A stretch of 64,000 bases of DNA from an uncultured Tateyamaria sp. (GCF_947503415.1 NZ_CANNDS010000003.1:186001-250000), one strand, 5' to 3'. Positions 24,183 to 33,647 are shown, counted from the first letter of the stretch. Notes: a model not told the origin generated them from the sequence alone. Translations and numbers: made by a program.

Positions 24183-25411
24183 TCACGCGGGGCGGGTGCA
24201 CCGCCTTCGAAATTGTTGCCGTGTTCGTAGTCGCAGGGCGCGTCCTGCATCTGCAAGTGTAGGCCGTCGCCGGTATAGGGATGCGCGCGTGCCAGATCTT
24301 CGTCCACGTCGATCCCCAGACCGGGGGCGTCCGGCGGCGTGATGAACCCGTCCTCGACCCGAATGCTGCCCCTGATCAGTTGATCATGGAACGGCGTCTC
24401 GATGGTCTCGCACATCAGCAGGTTCGGGATAGACGTCGCCAAATGAAGGTTGGCGGCCCATTCCACGGGCCCGGCATACAGGTGCGGCGCCATCTGCGCG
24501 TTGTAGACCTCGGCCATGGCGGCGACTTTCTTCATCTCCCAGATGCCGCCCGCCCGGCCCAAGGCTGGTTGCAGGATTGTCGCGGCCCCGCTGCGCAGCA
24601 CGGGCGCGAACTCGGCCTTGGTGGTCAACCGCTCGCCTGTCGCGACAGGGATACGCACAGCGCGCGCAACCTTGGCCATTTCTTCCGTCGCATCTGGCGG
24701 AATGGGCTCCTCGAACCAGAGCGGCGAGTAAGGCTCCAACGCCTGCCCTAGCCGAATGGCACCCGCCGTGGTGAACTGCCCGTGCGTGCCAAAAAGAAGG
24801 TCAGCGCGGTCCCCCACGGCCTCGCGGATGGCTTTGCAAAAGGCCACGGACTGGGAAATGTCCCACATCCCCGGCATGTGCCCGCCGCGCATGGTGTAAG
24901 GGCCGGCAGGGTCGAACTTCACCGCAGTATAGCCGCGATCCACAGCGTCCAAGGCTGCTTCTGCTGCCATTTCGGGCGAGGTCCAAAACGTATCAAGTGC
25001 ATGATGAGGCAGAGGATAGAGGTAGGTGTAGGCGCGGATGCGGTCGTTCATTTTGCCGCCGAGCAGCGCCCAGACCGGCCGCCCGCGCGCTTTGCCCAGA
25101 ATGTCCCAGCACGCGATCTCAAGCCCTGAAAACGCGCCCATGACCGTCAAGTCAGGCCGCTGGGTGAAACCCGAGGAATAGGCGCGTCGGAACATCAGCT
25201 CGATATTCTCTGGGCTCTCGCCCGCCATGTGCCTGTCAAACACATCCTCGATCACCGCGCGCATGGCGTCCGGGCCCACGGATGAAGCGTAACACTCTCC
25301 CCACCCGACAATACCATCGTCGGTCGTGAGCTTCACGAGAATCCAATACCGTCCGCCCCAACCAGGTGCAGGTGGGGCCGTGACGATGATATCAAGATCT
25401 TTCAGTCGCAC
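24179..25411 (-). CDS. Mandelate racemase / sugar-acid dehydratase-like protein (enolase superfamily)
   Basis: 410 residues. N-terminal capping domain (WILVKLTTDDGIVGWGECYAS; CWDILGKARGRPVWALLGG) and a modified TIM barrel with VKFDPAG, FGTHGQFTTAGAIRL, WFEEPIPPD (Glu metal ligand), VATGERL (Glu ligand) and MAPHLYAGP (catalytic His region). The layout is closest to galactonate/gluconate-type dehydratases. At the first metal position DgoD-like enzymes have Asp in D-F-H-G; here it reads G-T-H-G, so metal binding may differ. GTG start at 25411 with AAGGAG eight bases upstream. Last gene of a minus-strand series, after a zinc alcohol dehydrogenase, suggesting sugar-acid or polyol breakdown. Confidence 0.82.
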   Translation of the reverse strand: MRLKDLDIIVTAPPAPGWGGRYWILVKLTTDDGIVGWGECYASSVGPDAMRAVIEDVFDRHMAGESPENIELMFRRAYSSGFTQRPDLTVMGAFSGLEIACWDILGKARGRPVWALLGGKMNDRIRAYTYLYPLPHHALDTFWTSPEMAAEAALDAVDRGYTAVKFDPAGPYTMRGGHMPGMWDISQSVAFCKAIREAVGDRADLLFGTHGQFTTAGAIRLGQALEPYSPLWFEEPIPPDATEEMAKVARAVRIPVATGERLTTKAEFAPVLRSGAATILQPALGRAGGIWEMKKVAAMAEVYNAQMAPHLYAGPVEWAANLHLATSIPNLLMCETIETPFHDQLIRGSIRVEDGFITPPDAPGLGIDVDEDLARAHPYTGDGLHLQMQDAPCDYEHGNNFEGGAPAPRD

Positions 25412-25425
25412 AGCGGACGCTCCTT

Positions 25426-25478
25426 CATCTTGCCAAAAAAACTCCGGGGGTCCCGAAGGGCGGGGGCTGGCCCCCTCC
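25426..25478. repeat. Intergenic GC-rich repeat, copy 2
   Basis: CATCTTGCCAAAAAAACTCC head followed by GGGGGTCCCG and a hairpin GGGGGC (25462-25467) / GCCCCC (25470-25475). The head differs from copy 3 at 45215 by only a few bases. It fills the gap between the alcohol dehydrogenase stop and the enolase-family start. Confidence 0.7.
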
Positions 25479-26569
25479 TACCTGTCAAACAGAACGACGT
25501 TCCGCCGTGCCGTGCCGGATTTGGTATCGGCAATCGCGTCGTTGATCTGATCCAGCGACCACCGCCCCGAAATCAGGCTGTCCAGTTGCAACCGGCCCTG
25601 CTGATAGAGGTCGACCATCCACGGAATATCCCGCTGGATCACCACGTCGCCCATCTTGGACCCGACCATACCTTGCCCGGTAGCGGCCAGAATGACAGGC
25701 TCGTATTCGGTGGTGGCCCCGGAATGGGGCATGCCGACCATGATGACCTTGCCGCCGCGCCCCAGGTATTTCGGCGCTTGTTCATAGGCCGGGATAGCGC
25801 CCACGGTCACAATGACTGCTTCGGCCCCTTTGCCGCCCAATGCCTTGTAACTTGCGCGCCATGGGGACTTGCCAGTGGCCAGCACACCATGGGTGGCACC
25901 AAAGGACTTTGCGTCTTCCAGCTTCTCCTCGGTCATGTCGACGGCGACGATGCGCCGGGCACCGGCGATCCGCGCGCCTTGAATGGCGTTCAGGCCCACA
26001 CCGCCTGCGCCAATCACCACGACATCCTGACCGGCCCGCAAACCCGCTGCGTTCACCACGGCACCGACGCCGGTGATCACACCGCAGGCGATCAGGCTTG
26101 CCGCTTCTTTCGAGATGTCATCGGAAATCTTCACAAGTTGTTTCTGATCCACGACCACCTTTTCGGCGAAGGCGCCGCAGGCCATGGCTTGGTGCAGCTT
26201 GCCATCGTCCGCGGTGCGAATAGGTCCCTTGTCCCCGTCATAGGGCGTCTCGCAAACCGTGGGCTTGCCGCTGGCACAGGACGGGCAAGCCCCGCAGGCG
26301 CGGATCAGGGTGACGACAACGCTGTCGCCTGCCGCCAGCCCAACCACGCCGGGTCCTACCGCGCTGATGACACCTGCGGCCTCATGCCCATAGACGGCGG
26401 GCAAGCTGCCGCCCCACGCGCCGTCTGCGTATGAAATGTCGGAGTGGCAGATGGCAACGGCATCCAAAGTCACCTCGACCTCGCCCATCTCGGGCGCGCG
26501 GATCAGGATATCCTCGACCACGAGGGGTGCGCCGAATTCATGGCACACGGCGGCTTTTATGGTTTGCAT
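25478..26569 (-). CDS. Zinc-dependent alcohol dehydrogenase (medium-chain, class III-like)
   Basis: 363 residues. Catalytic zinc ligands Cys in AICHSD, with His-Glu in YGHEAAG; structural zinc lobe with four Cys in ACGACPSCASGKPTVC; Rossmann motif VVIGAGGVGLNAIQGA; nicotinamide pocket residues in the ACGVITGVGAVV segment. It oxidises an alcohol with NAD. The start at 26569 (MQTIKAAV) has AAGGGAC upstream; the longer frame to 26623 adds 18 unlikely residues. It precedes the enolase-family gene on the same strand with a repeat between them, and follows the MFS gene after a 75-base gap. Confidence 0.9.
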   Translation of the reverse strand: MQTIKAAVCHEFGAPLVVEDILIRAPEMGEVEVTLDAVAICHSDISYADGAWGGSLPAVYGHEAAGVISAVGPGVVGLAAGDSVVVTLIRACGACPSCASGKPTVCETPYDGDKGPIRTADDGKLHQAMACGAFAEKVVVDQKQLVKISDDISKEAASLIACGVITGVGAVVNAAGLRAGQDVVVIGAGGVGLNAIQGARIAGARRIVAVDMTEEKLEDAKSFGATHGVLATGKSPWRASYKALGGKGAEAVIVTVGAIPAYEQAPKYLGRGGKVIMVGMPHSGATTEYEPVILAATGQGMVGSKMGDVVIQRDIPWMVDLYQQGRLQLDSLISGRWSLDQINDAIADTKSGTARRNVVLFDR

Positions 26570-26644
26570 GTCCGTCCCTTCGTCATGTCTTTCGTGGGAC
26601 GGTGGCGCAGGGGCTTGGCGCAAGCAAGCCTGAAAACGACGGGC

Positions 26645-27874
26645 CTATGGCGCAGTTGACCCGCTGACCTTCGGGGACCCGATGGTTTTGGCGCTCCGCA
26701 TGAAGACCATCAGGGCAAGCGCGATCAGTACGGCGGCCAGAAGGAAGGGCGCGCCGGGCAGATACACACCCGTTTCGGGTGCCGTGAATGTGTAGAACAC
26801 GGATGTCATCACCAGTGGCGACAGGATCATCGCAAGCGCCGAGATCGACACCAGCGCGCCCTGCAACTCGCCTTGTTCATCGTCGCCGACCGCTTTGGAC
26901 ATGATGCCCTGCAAGGCAGGCGTTATGACCGCTGGCAGGGCTGCCAATGGGGTCAGGATCAGAAGCCACGCCCCGGAGCTGACAAACCCGATCAACAGGA
27001 ACACGGCCACGTCTGCCGCGTGGCCGTAGATCACCGCTCCGCGTTCGCCCATGAGGCGCAGCATGGGGCGGATCAGCCCGCCTTGCACCACCGCCATCGC
27101 AATGCCGAACAGGCTCAACGACAGGCCCACCATGCCCGGTGACCAGTCAAAGCGTTCAGTCGTGTAGTAGGCCCAGACCGCCGGATAGACGGTGAACGCC
27201 ACCTGATAGATGAAAAACACCAGCAACAGGGGCCCCAGACCGGGCAGTTTGCCAAGGTGCTTGAACAGCCCGAACGGGTTGGCCCGCGCCCATGTGAACG
27301 GGCGGCGGATGCGGTCGTCGACGGTTTCTTTCAGCACGAAAAAGCCAAACACCGCGTTTGCCGCAGCCAGTCCAGCGGCGGCATAGAACGGCGCCCGTGT
27401 GCCGTACTCGGCCAGAAAACCACCCATGGCAGGGCCAAGGACAAAACCCAGACCAAAGGCCGCTCCGATCAGACCGAAATTGGCGGCCTTGTCCTCAGGC
27501 TTGGAAATGTCGGCCATATACGCGTTGGCGGTCGATTGGGTGGCCGCCGTGATCCCGCCGACAACCCGGCCCACAAGCAAGAGCCATATGGTGCCTGCGA
27601 CGGCCATGACCAGGTAATCGACCGCAAGGACAAGCAATGAGACGAGCAATATCGGGCGCCGCCCGTAGCGGTCCGAAAGCGCGCCGAGCAGTGGACCAAA
27701 GAGGAACTGCATCGCCGCAAAGGTGGTGGACAGAACGCCGCCCCACAGTGCGGCGGTGCCAAGGCCCATGCCCTGCACCTCTTGGATCAGATCGGGCATG
27801 ACGGGCACGATCAAACCAATGCCCATCGCGTCGATCATCACGGTCAACAGGATAAAGACGACAGGCAGTCTCAC
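26645..27874 (-). CDS. MFS transporter, TetA-like
   Basis: 409 residues, twelve predicted helices. Motif A between helices 2 and 3 reads [14 protein letters not shown]; motif C-like [14 protein letters not shown] in helix 5 marks drug:proton antiporters of the 12-helix type. The N-terminus [23 protein letters not shown] is the usual TetA-like helix 1. It probably exports a small molecule. Its ATG overlaps the pcaB stop (27871-27874), so it is translated with the protocatechuate-branch genes; aromatic-acid uptake is conceivable but motif C favours export. Confidence 0.88.
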   Translation of the reverse strand: MRLPVVFILLTVMIDAMGIGLIVPVMPDLIQEVQGMGLGTAALWGGVLSTTFAAMQFLFGPLLGALSDRYGRRPILLVSLLVLAVDYLVMAVAGTIWLLLVGRVVGGITAATQSTANAYMADISKPEDKAANFGLIGAAFGLGFVLGPAMGGFLAEYGTRAPFYAAAGLAAANAVFGFFVLKETVDDRIRRPFTWARANPFGLFKHLGKLPGLGPLLLVFFIYQVAFTVYPAVWAYYTTERFDWSPGMVGLSLSLFGIAMAVVQGGLIRPMLRLMGERGAVIYGHAADVAVFLLIGFVSSGAWLLILTPLAALPAVITPALQGIMSKAVGDDEQGELQGALVSISALAMILSPLVMTSVFYTFTAPETGVYLPGAPFLLAAVLIALALMVFMRSAKTIGSPKVSGSTAP

Positions 27875-29193
27875 AGGGTGTTGACCCGCTCGGCAAAGGC
27901 GCGGGCCTGAGCAGGCGCGGTGCCCAGTCCCGCATGCGGATCAAACAGATCGGAAGGCAAGTCTGGGTGTGCAGCACGCGCCACGTCCGCAAGGGACATT
28001 TCGCGCGCAACGGCATCCGCAATCAGCGCTTTGGTTTTGGCCTGCGCCTCGGGGCGGGGCATCTCGGCGGCGAGGGCAAAGCTCAGAGCCTCGGCGTGCA
28101 CGCCGCCCAGACCATCGAATTTGGATATCATCGCATCTGTGTTGGGTGACCATCCGCCCACAAGCGCGTGTGCCACGTTGATCGAGGCAGCCCAGCACAG
28201 TGCAATCTGCGGCATCACCATCCATTCGGTGAACCACGCCGCCCCATCGCGCTGATGCTGGTGTGCTGCAGCGGCCTGCAGCGAGGCCCGCAAGCCGGTC
28301 ATATGATGACCCAGCGCCACCAGTGCGGACGGCCCAACCGGGTTCTGCTTTTGCGGCATGGTTGACGATGATCCGGCCCCGCTGAGCGTCATCTCCTGAC
28401 ACTCAGTTGCGGCCAGTGCCACGGCGCTCTGACCCATGCCGGACAGGTCGGCCACGATCCGCCCCATCCAGTCGGCGATACACAGCACGGGGCCCCGGTC
28501 CGTGTGCCAGCTTCGCCCCGGATCATGTAAGCTCAACGCCTCTGCCAGGGCCGCGCGCGTCTCGTCGGCATGCGGACCCAATGCGGACGAGGTTCCTGCT
28601 GCTCCGCTCAATGACACCCACAGTGACCTTGCCTTCAGATCGGCCAGTTCATCGACGGCATCAGCCAGCGGTTGCCCCCATTGTGCCAGCACCGCCCCCC
28701 AGCTTGTAGGCGTTGCGTGCTGGCCGTATGTGCGACCCGCCATGGGTGTCTCTGCATGCTTTTTCGCTTGTGCGCCCATTGTCTTGACCATCTCGATCAA
28801 GTGCGCATTCTGAGTGTTCAGCGTCTGACGCAGGCGCAGCATAAGGCTTGTGTCGATAATGTCCTGACTGGTGGCCCCCCAATGCGCGTATTGCGCGTGT
28901 TCCGGCGCTTCCATTGCCTTGCGAAACTCGGTCACGAGGGCGGGGACACTGACACCGTTCTGCCCTGTTGCCTGCGCCAGCCCTGCCGGGTCGATCTGCA
29001 CCTCAAGCGATGACCGGTGGATAAAAGCAGCACTCAATTCAGGGATCACCCCTTGCGCGCCCTGCACCTTTGCCAGCGCGCCCTCGACCAACAGCATTGC
29101 CCGCACGTCGGCGCTGTCGGACCAGAGGCGGCCAATTTCGCCCGTGGGAAACAACTGCCCATAAAGCGCAGACGAAAAGACCGATGCTGCCAT
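27871..29193 (-). CDS. pcaB: 3-carboxy-cis,cis-muconate cycloisomerase
   Basis: 440 residues of the fumarase/argininosuccinate lyase superfamily. The signature GSSSTMPQKQNPVG is present, as are AHWGATSQDIIDT and AGRTYGQHATPTSWG, features of PcaB. It converts 3-carboxymuconate to 4-carboxymuconolactone in the beta-ketoadipate pathway from protocatechuate. It lies four bases after pcaD, which handles a later step, supporting the call over adenylosuccinate lyase. pcaG, pcaH and pcaC are not in the window. Its stop overlaps the MFS start. Confidence 0.9.
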   Translation of the reverse strand: MAASVFSSALYGQLFPTGEIGRLWSDSADVRAMLLVEGALAKVQGAQGVIPELSAAFIHRSSLEVQIDPAGLAQATGQNGVSVPALVTEFRKAMEAPEHAQYAHWGATSQDIIDTSLMLRLRQTLNTQNAHLIEMVKTMGAQAKKHAETPMAGRTYGQHATPTSWGAVLAQWGQPLADAVDELADLKARSLWVSLSGAAGTSSALGPHADETRAALAEALSLHDPGRSWHTDRGPVLCIADWMGRIVADLSGMGQSAVALAATECQEMTLSGAGSSSTMPQKQNPVGPSALVALGHHMTGLRASLQAAAAHQHQRDGAAWFTEWMVMPQIALCWAASINVAHALVGGWSPNTDAMISKFDGLGGVHAEALSFALAAEMPRPEAQAKTKALIADAVAREMSLADVARAAHPDLPSDLFDPHAGLGTAPAQARAFAERVNTL

Positions 29194-29196
29194 GGA

Positions 29197-29985
29197 TCAG
29201 ATATGCCCCGTGGCGCGCATGAAGTCCGTGAGCACGCGGGCATATTCCTCGGGTTGATCGACGCAAGGCAGGTGGCCCGCCTTGCGGATGAGGTGGAACT
29301 GGCTGCCGGGGATCAGATCGACGGTTTCGCGCACCAGATCGGGCGGGGTGGACCCATCTTCGGACCCGGCAATGCCCAGTGTCGGTAGGCGCAGCGTAGC
29401 GGTTGTGGCGTAGAAATCCGTGCCAGATATGGCAGCAGAACAGCCAGCATAGCCCTCGTCCTCTTGCCGCGCCAACATGTTGCGCCACAATTCGAGGTCC
29501 GTGCTTTGGAGAAAATCGCGCGCAAACCAGCGCTCCATGACCGCATCGGCCAGGCTTTCGATCCCGTCGGTTTTCACGCCCTGAATGCGCTCGTCCCACA
29601 TCGCCTTGGTGCCGATCTTGGCCCCGGTGTTCGACAGCACCAGAGCGCGCATGAGGTCCAGCCGTTTGACGGCCAACCCTTGCGCAATCAAGCCGCCGAT
29701 AGAGAGCCCGACGAACAGCACTTCCTTGAAGCCGTGCATGTCCATCAGCGCTTCGCAATCGCTGACCAGCGCGCCCATGGAATAAGGCGCGGGCGGGCAA
29801 GTCGACAGTCCGTGCCCCCGCTTGTCAAAGCGCAGGATACGCAGGCCATCGGGCAGCAGCGGCAGGATCGGGTCCCATAGCCGCATGTCCGTGCCAAGTG
29901 AGTTTACAAAGACCACCGGCGCGCCGTCCTCCGGCCCGTCGATGCGATAGTGCAGGCGCACGTCACCCAAGTCTGCCATGTGCAT
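29197..29985 (-). CDS. pcaD: 3-oxoadipate enol-lactonase
   Basis: 262-residue alpha/beta hydrolase. Nucleophile elbow GLSIGGLIAQG (Ser), oxyanion-side block NSLGTDMRLWDP, then FDKRGHGLST and the C-terminal catalytic His in RKAGHLPCVDQPEEYA. The NSLGTDLRMWD-like block and length are typical of PcaD, which opens 3-oxoadipate enol-lactone to 3-oxoadipate. Adjacent pcaB makes the assignment firm. The EEP-family gene lies directly upstream with a 5-base gap. The ATG at 29985 is taken; a second in-frame ATG follows two codons later. Confidence 0.88.
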   Translation of the reverse strand: MHMADLGDVRLHYRIDGPEDGAPVVFVNSLGTDMRLWDPILPLLPDGLRILRFDKRGHGLSTCPPAPYSMGALVSDCEALMDMHGFKEVLFVGLSIGGLIAQGLAVKRLDLMRALVLSNTGAKIGTKAMWDERIQGVKTDGIESLADAVMERWFARDFLQSTDLELWRNMLARQEDEGYAGCSAAISGTDFYATTATLRLPTLGIAGSEDGSTPPDLVRETVDLIPGSQFHLIRKAGHLPCVDQPEEYARVLTDFMRATGHI

Positions 29986-29990
29986 TTTGC

Positions 29991-31181
29991 TTAATCCTTC
30001 AATCGCATATGCGCGATGATCTGCCCGTGATCCGAGGCCAGCTTGTTATACGGTGCCTCGGCATGGCTGCCATCGGTCAGATGATCGTTCAACACGCTGA
30101 AATAGTCCATGTGCCCGATGCTTCCCGGGGCGTCAGACAGAAAATGGCGGGACATGTAGATCTGGTCGATGCTTTCATACACACCGCCAAACGCTGCCGT
30201 ATAAACCATGTCGCGACTGGATTTGCGGATGAACTGCTTTTCCGCCGATTGCAGGCGGACGGCCTCTATATCTTCACGGATTTGCGCGTCCTCTTCTTCG
30301 GAATAGCGGTCGCGCGGGGTTTCGGCATCGTGGCGCAGCATCCAGGCGTAGTTTTTGAAGGGCTGTTCACCGCTGATAATCTCGGAACTGACGGCGTGTT
30401 GTCCGTCGTTGAAATCCCCCACGACCATAACCGGGTTGCCCGCCTGTAGTTCCTCGACGATGGCGCGGCGCAGCACCCAAGCCTCGGCAATACGGCGCAG
30501 GGCAGAGCGGGCACCACCCAAGGCCCGGCCCACCGGATCGTATTTTGTCAGGTCCACCTCGGGTGCAAAATCCTCGCCCGGTTGCCGCACGAATTCGCCC
30601 AGCTTGGATTTCAGATGGCAATTGAAGACGGTGATCACGTGGTTGCCCACTGGCACGCGCGCCCTGAGGATTGGGCGGCTGAGGCGGGTCAGGCGAAAGC
30701 TGCCTCCGCCATCTGGGCCCATGGGGCCAAAGTCGATGTCGATGGGTTCGTCCAGATCCTGAATGATCTTTGGTTCGCCCACGAATCCGAAGCGCGATAG
30801 GATCGCAACGCCGGGGCGTCGTTGCCCGGGTCCGGCATCGTTGACGTTTGGGGCCACGGCCAGCGCCGCATCGGTATAGGGACGGTAGGCCAGCTTGCGA
30901 AAGATCGCTTTGCGCCGGTAGCGTTTGTCGGGGCCGGGGATGTGTTCCGCGTTGTCAGCCATACCCTCGGCATCGGCGGTGTCGATGACATCGCGCAGGG
31001 CGCTTTCTTCGAAAACCTCCTGTAAGCCCACGATGTCGGCGTCCATCGTCTGCAACTGTTCCGACAGCCAGTCGACTTTCCACGCATATTCTTCGGGCGT
31101 GTATTGCTGGAAACGGTAGTATTCCTGATCCGGTCCAATCAGGTTCTTGACGTTGAAACTGGCGATGGTGAAGTCGGTCAT
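29991..31181 (-). CDS. Endonuclease/exonuclease/phosphatase-family protein
   Basis: 396 residues of the EEP superfamily. Characteristic segments are IASFNVKNL (Asn), IVGLQEVFEE (metal-binding Glu), the HVITVFNCHLKSKLG strand, VMVVGDFNDG (Asp-x-Asn) and the final LASDHGQIIA with the catalytic Asp-His. Members cut DNA, phosphoinositides or other phosphodiesters. No signal peptide is seen, so it is cytosolic. Its start overlaps the stop of the dehydratase gene (31178-31181), placing it in the same message as the pca genes without an obvious functional reason. Confidence 0.85.
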   Translation of the reverse strand: MTDFTIASFNVKNLIGPDQEYYRFQQYTPEEYAWKVDWLSEQLQTMDADIVGLQEVFEESALRDVIDTADAEGMADNAEHIPGPDKRYRRKAIFRKLAYRPYTDAALAVAPNVNDAGPGQRRPGVAILSRFGFVGEPKIIQDLDEPIDIDFGPMGPDGGGSFRLTRLSRPILRARVPVGNHVITVFNCHLKSKLGEFVRQPGEDFAPEVDLTKYDPVGRALGGARSALRRIAEAWVLRRAIVEELQAGNPVMVVGDFNDGQHAVSSEIISGEQPFKNYAWMLRHDAETPRDRYSEEEDAQIREDIEAVRLQSAEKQFIRKSSRDMVYTAAFGGVYESIDQIYMSRHFLSDAPGSIGHMDYFSVLNDHLTDGSHAEAPYNKLASDHGQIIAHMRLKD

Positions 31182-32149
31182 TCAAGGGTGTCCAATGCAC
31201 GTTGGAAAAGGGCAGGGTCCACGTTTCCGCCCGATATCGTGACGATCACGTCGTCCCCCTCTATCTGGTCCTGCCGACACAGGGCGGCAGCAAGGGCTGC
31301 GGCACCGCCCGGTTCCGCCACGACTTTCACGCGCAGGAAGGCGAGTGCCATGGCGTGCAATGCTTCATCTTCGGTGATGACCAGACCGGGACCGCACAAG
31401 CGCTGCATGATGGGAAAGGTCAGGTCACCGGGCTGCGGCGTGATGATGGCGTCGCAGATATTGCCGGACACTGCGCTGTTCCGCTCAATCCCGCCTGAGC
31501 GGAGGGAGCGCGTGACGTCATCAAATCCTTCCGGCTCTGCCGGGCGCACGCGCAACCCCGGCGCATCGGCCTCAAGCGCCAAGGCAATGCCGCTGGTCAA
31601 ACCGCCCCCACCGCAACACACGATCACATCAGCAGCCACGACGCCAACGGCGGCCGCCTGTTCCGCGATCTCCAGGCCTGTTGTGCCCTGACCGGCGATC
31701 ACCTGCGGTTCGTCATAGGGTTTGATCAGGGTCAGCCCACGCTCCTCGGCCAGTTGCGCGCCGATGATGTCCCGGTCTTCCGACCCGCGATCATAGAGCA
31801 CCACCTCGGCCCCGAGGGCGCGCGTGTTCTCGATCTTCAACGCAGGTGCATCGCTGGGCATGACGATGACTGATGGTACGCCATGCATCTGTGCGGCCAG
31901 AGCCACACCTTGCGCGTGATTGCCGCTGGAAAAGGCGATGACACCAGCGCTGCGCGTACCTTCGTCCAAGGCTGATAGGGCAGACCATGCACCGCGAAAC
32001 TTGAAGCTGCCGGTGTGCTGCAGGCATTCGGGTTTGATCCAGACGCGGCGCCCCGCGATGTCGTCCAGAAAGGGGGAGTTGAGCAAGGGTGTCACGCGCG
32101 CATGGCCGCTTAGTCGCGTCGCAGCGGCGCGGATCATTTCGATATTCAA
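31178..32149 (-). CDS. PLP-dependent threonine/serine dehydratase-type enzyme
   Basis: 323 residues, fold type II. The PLP lysine is in HTGSFKFRGA, the substrate loop is FSSGNHAQG, and the phosphate-binding glycine loop is CCGGGGLTSG. Length without an ACT domain fits catabolic threonine dehydratase, serine racemase or threo-3-hydroxyaspartate ammonia-lyase. I place the start at TTG 32149, which overlaps the upstream TGA (TTGA) and has GGAG eight bases away; a TTG at 32167 is in frame but lies further inside the upstream gene. Confidence 0.87.
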   Translation of the reverse strand: MNIEMIRAAATRLSGHARVTPLLNSPFLDDIAGRRVWIKPECLQHTGSFKFRGAWSALSALDEGTRSAGVIAFSSGNHAQGVALAAQMHGVPSVIVMPSDAPALKIENTRALGAEVVLYDRGSEDRDIIGAQLAEERGLTLIKPYDEPQVIAGQGTTGLEIAEQAAAVGVVAADVIVCCGGGGLTSGIALALEADAPGLRVRPAEPEGFDDVTRSLRSGGIERNSAVSGNICDAIITPQPGDLTFPIMQRLCGPGLVITEDEALHAMALAFLRVKVVAEPGGAAALAAALCRQDQIEGDDVIVTISGGNVDPALFQRALDTLE

Positions 32150-32964
32150 GTCAGCTTCTCCATCCAAGCCCGTATGGCGTCCAGTGCTTCGGGTTCGTCC
32201 AAAAAGGGCACGTGACCTCGACCCGGCACGTCTGCAAAGATCATGTCCGGGCGTCGCGTCCGCATCTTCTGCGCCGTCTCTGTGCTCAGCAGATCAGAGT
32301 TTGCACCCCGGATCAGGCACACAGGCTTGTCCGCAAGTGCATCGAAAAAGGGCCACAGATCAGGCACGTCGCCGCCCGCTTCAACCGCATCGCGCAGGTG
32401 CGGGTCATACGTGATGTTCAGGCCGTCTTCGGTTTCGACGAAATGGGTCTGCGCTTCTTGCATCCAACGCTCTGGCGACACGCCGTCAAAGCCTTTCAAG
32501 ACGTAAGCCAAGGCAGCGGCGGCTTCGGCATGGGTGCGCGCAGCGGGTCGCTTGCCGAGAAACGTCATGATGCCCGACAGACCCGCCGGATCAAGCTCGG
32601 GTCCCACATCATTCAGGGCGGCACCCAGCAATCGGTCCGGAGCGGCGGCGGCAAGCCCCATCGCATTGAGACCCCCGCGCGACGTGCCCAGAATCGCAAC
32701 CGAGGACAGAGACAGATGATCCATCAATTCCATCACATCGCGGACCTCGATGGGCAGGGTGTAGTTTTGCCACGTTTCATCCCACTGCGATTGCCCACGC
32801 CCGCGGTAATCCATCTTGATCAATCGGCAGGGGGGCAGATGCGGGGTGAGGTACTGAAAGTCCTGTGTGGTGCGGGTCAGCCCGGGCAGGCAGAGCAGGG
32901 GCAGGCCCTGTCCCTCGTCTTCGAAATACAGGGACAAGCCGTCGGACGTCTCAAAGGTGCTCAT
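32146..32964 (-). CDS. Alpha/beta hydrolase
   Basis: 272 residues. Nucleophile elbow LGTSRGGLNAMG (Ser), an early CLPGLTRTTQDF block where the oxyanion hole forms, DYRGRGQS, and a C-terminal His in PGRGHVPFLDEPEAL. The reaction is not predictable. ATGA overlap with the haloacid dehalogenase stop fixes the start at 32964; longer frames run into that gene. It lies in the minus-strand series between dehalogenase and dehydratase. Confidence 0.85.
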   Translation of the reverse strand: MSTFETSDGLSLYFEDEGQGLPLLCLPGLTRTTQDFQYLTPHLPPCRLIKMDYRGRGQSQWDETWQNYTLPIEVRDVMELMDHLSLSSVAILGTSRGGLNAMGLAAAAPDRLLGAALNDVGPELDPAGLSGIMTFLGKRPAARTHAEAAAALAYVLKGFDGVSPERWMQEAQTHFVETEDGLNITYDPHLRDAVEAGGDVPDLWPFFDALADKPVCLIRGANSDLLSTETAQKMRTRRPDMIFADVPGRGHVPFLDEPEALDAIRAWMEKLT

Positions 32965-33647
32965 GCGGTGGCAAGCTCCGGGATGCCGGTCAGGTCGGTC
33001 AATACGTGTTGCGGCGTCCAGGGCAAGCGGTCCAGTGGCTCGCCCGCGCGATTGACCCATGCAGTGGTAAAGCCGTATCCCGATGCCCCCGCCGCGTCCC
33101 ACCCATTGGACGACACGAACAGGACTTCGTCCTTGGCACAGCCAAAGCGTTTTCCGACCAGATCGTACACACTTGCATCCGGCTTGAAGATGCCCACGCT
33201 TTCCACGGACAGGCAGTCATCCAGCACATCGCGGATGCCCGCCGATTGCACGGCGCCGTTCAGCATGTCAGGTGAGCCGTTGGACAGGATGGCCGTGTTC
33301 ATGCCGGCCTCTTTCAGGGCATGCAGCATCGCGGGCACTTCCGCATAGGCCTGCAATTCCCAGTAAAGCGCCAGAAGCCGCGCACGCAGGGCGGTGTCGC
33401 CGTCCAAGCCATTGCGTTCAAGCGCCCAGTCCAATCCTTCCTGCGTGACCTGCCAGAAGTCGGTATGGGCGCCCGTGATCGCACGGAGCCACGTGTATTG
33501 CAGCTGTTTCAAACGCCAATGTTCCGCCACGGCGGGCCATGTGTCGGCCAATTGCGGAAAGTCCGGCTCGGCCGCAGCGATGCGCGCAGCAGCGGCCACG
33601 TCGAACAATGTGCCATAGGCGTCAAATATGCAGGTGGTGATGGGCAT
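32961..33647 (-). CDS. (S)-2-haloacid dehalogenase, HAD type II
   Basis: 228 residues. HAD motif I FDAYGTLFD (nucleophile Asp), the type II block LKQLQYTWLR, motif II LSNGSPDML, motif III Lys in VGIFKPDASVY and VSSNGWDAAGASGYGF with WVNRAGEP. Together these match L-2-haloacid dehalogenases closely, which replace halogen at C2 of short acids by hydroxyl. AAGGAG precedes the ATG at 33647. It is the first gene of the minus-strand series, opposite the FKBP gene. Marine settings make halogenated organic acids plausible substrates. Confidence 0.88.
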   Translation of the reverse strand: MPITTCIFDAYGTLFDVAAAARIAAAEPDFPQLADTWPAVAEHWRLKQLQYTWLRAITGAHTDFWQVTQEGLDWALERNGLDGDTALRARLLALYWELQAYAEVPAMLHALKEAGMNTAILSNGSPDMLNGAVQSAGIRDVLDDCLSVESVGIFKPDASVYDLVGKRFGCAKDEVLFVSSNGWDAAGASGYGFTTAWVNRAGEPLDRLPWTPQHVLTDLTGIPELATA

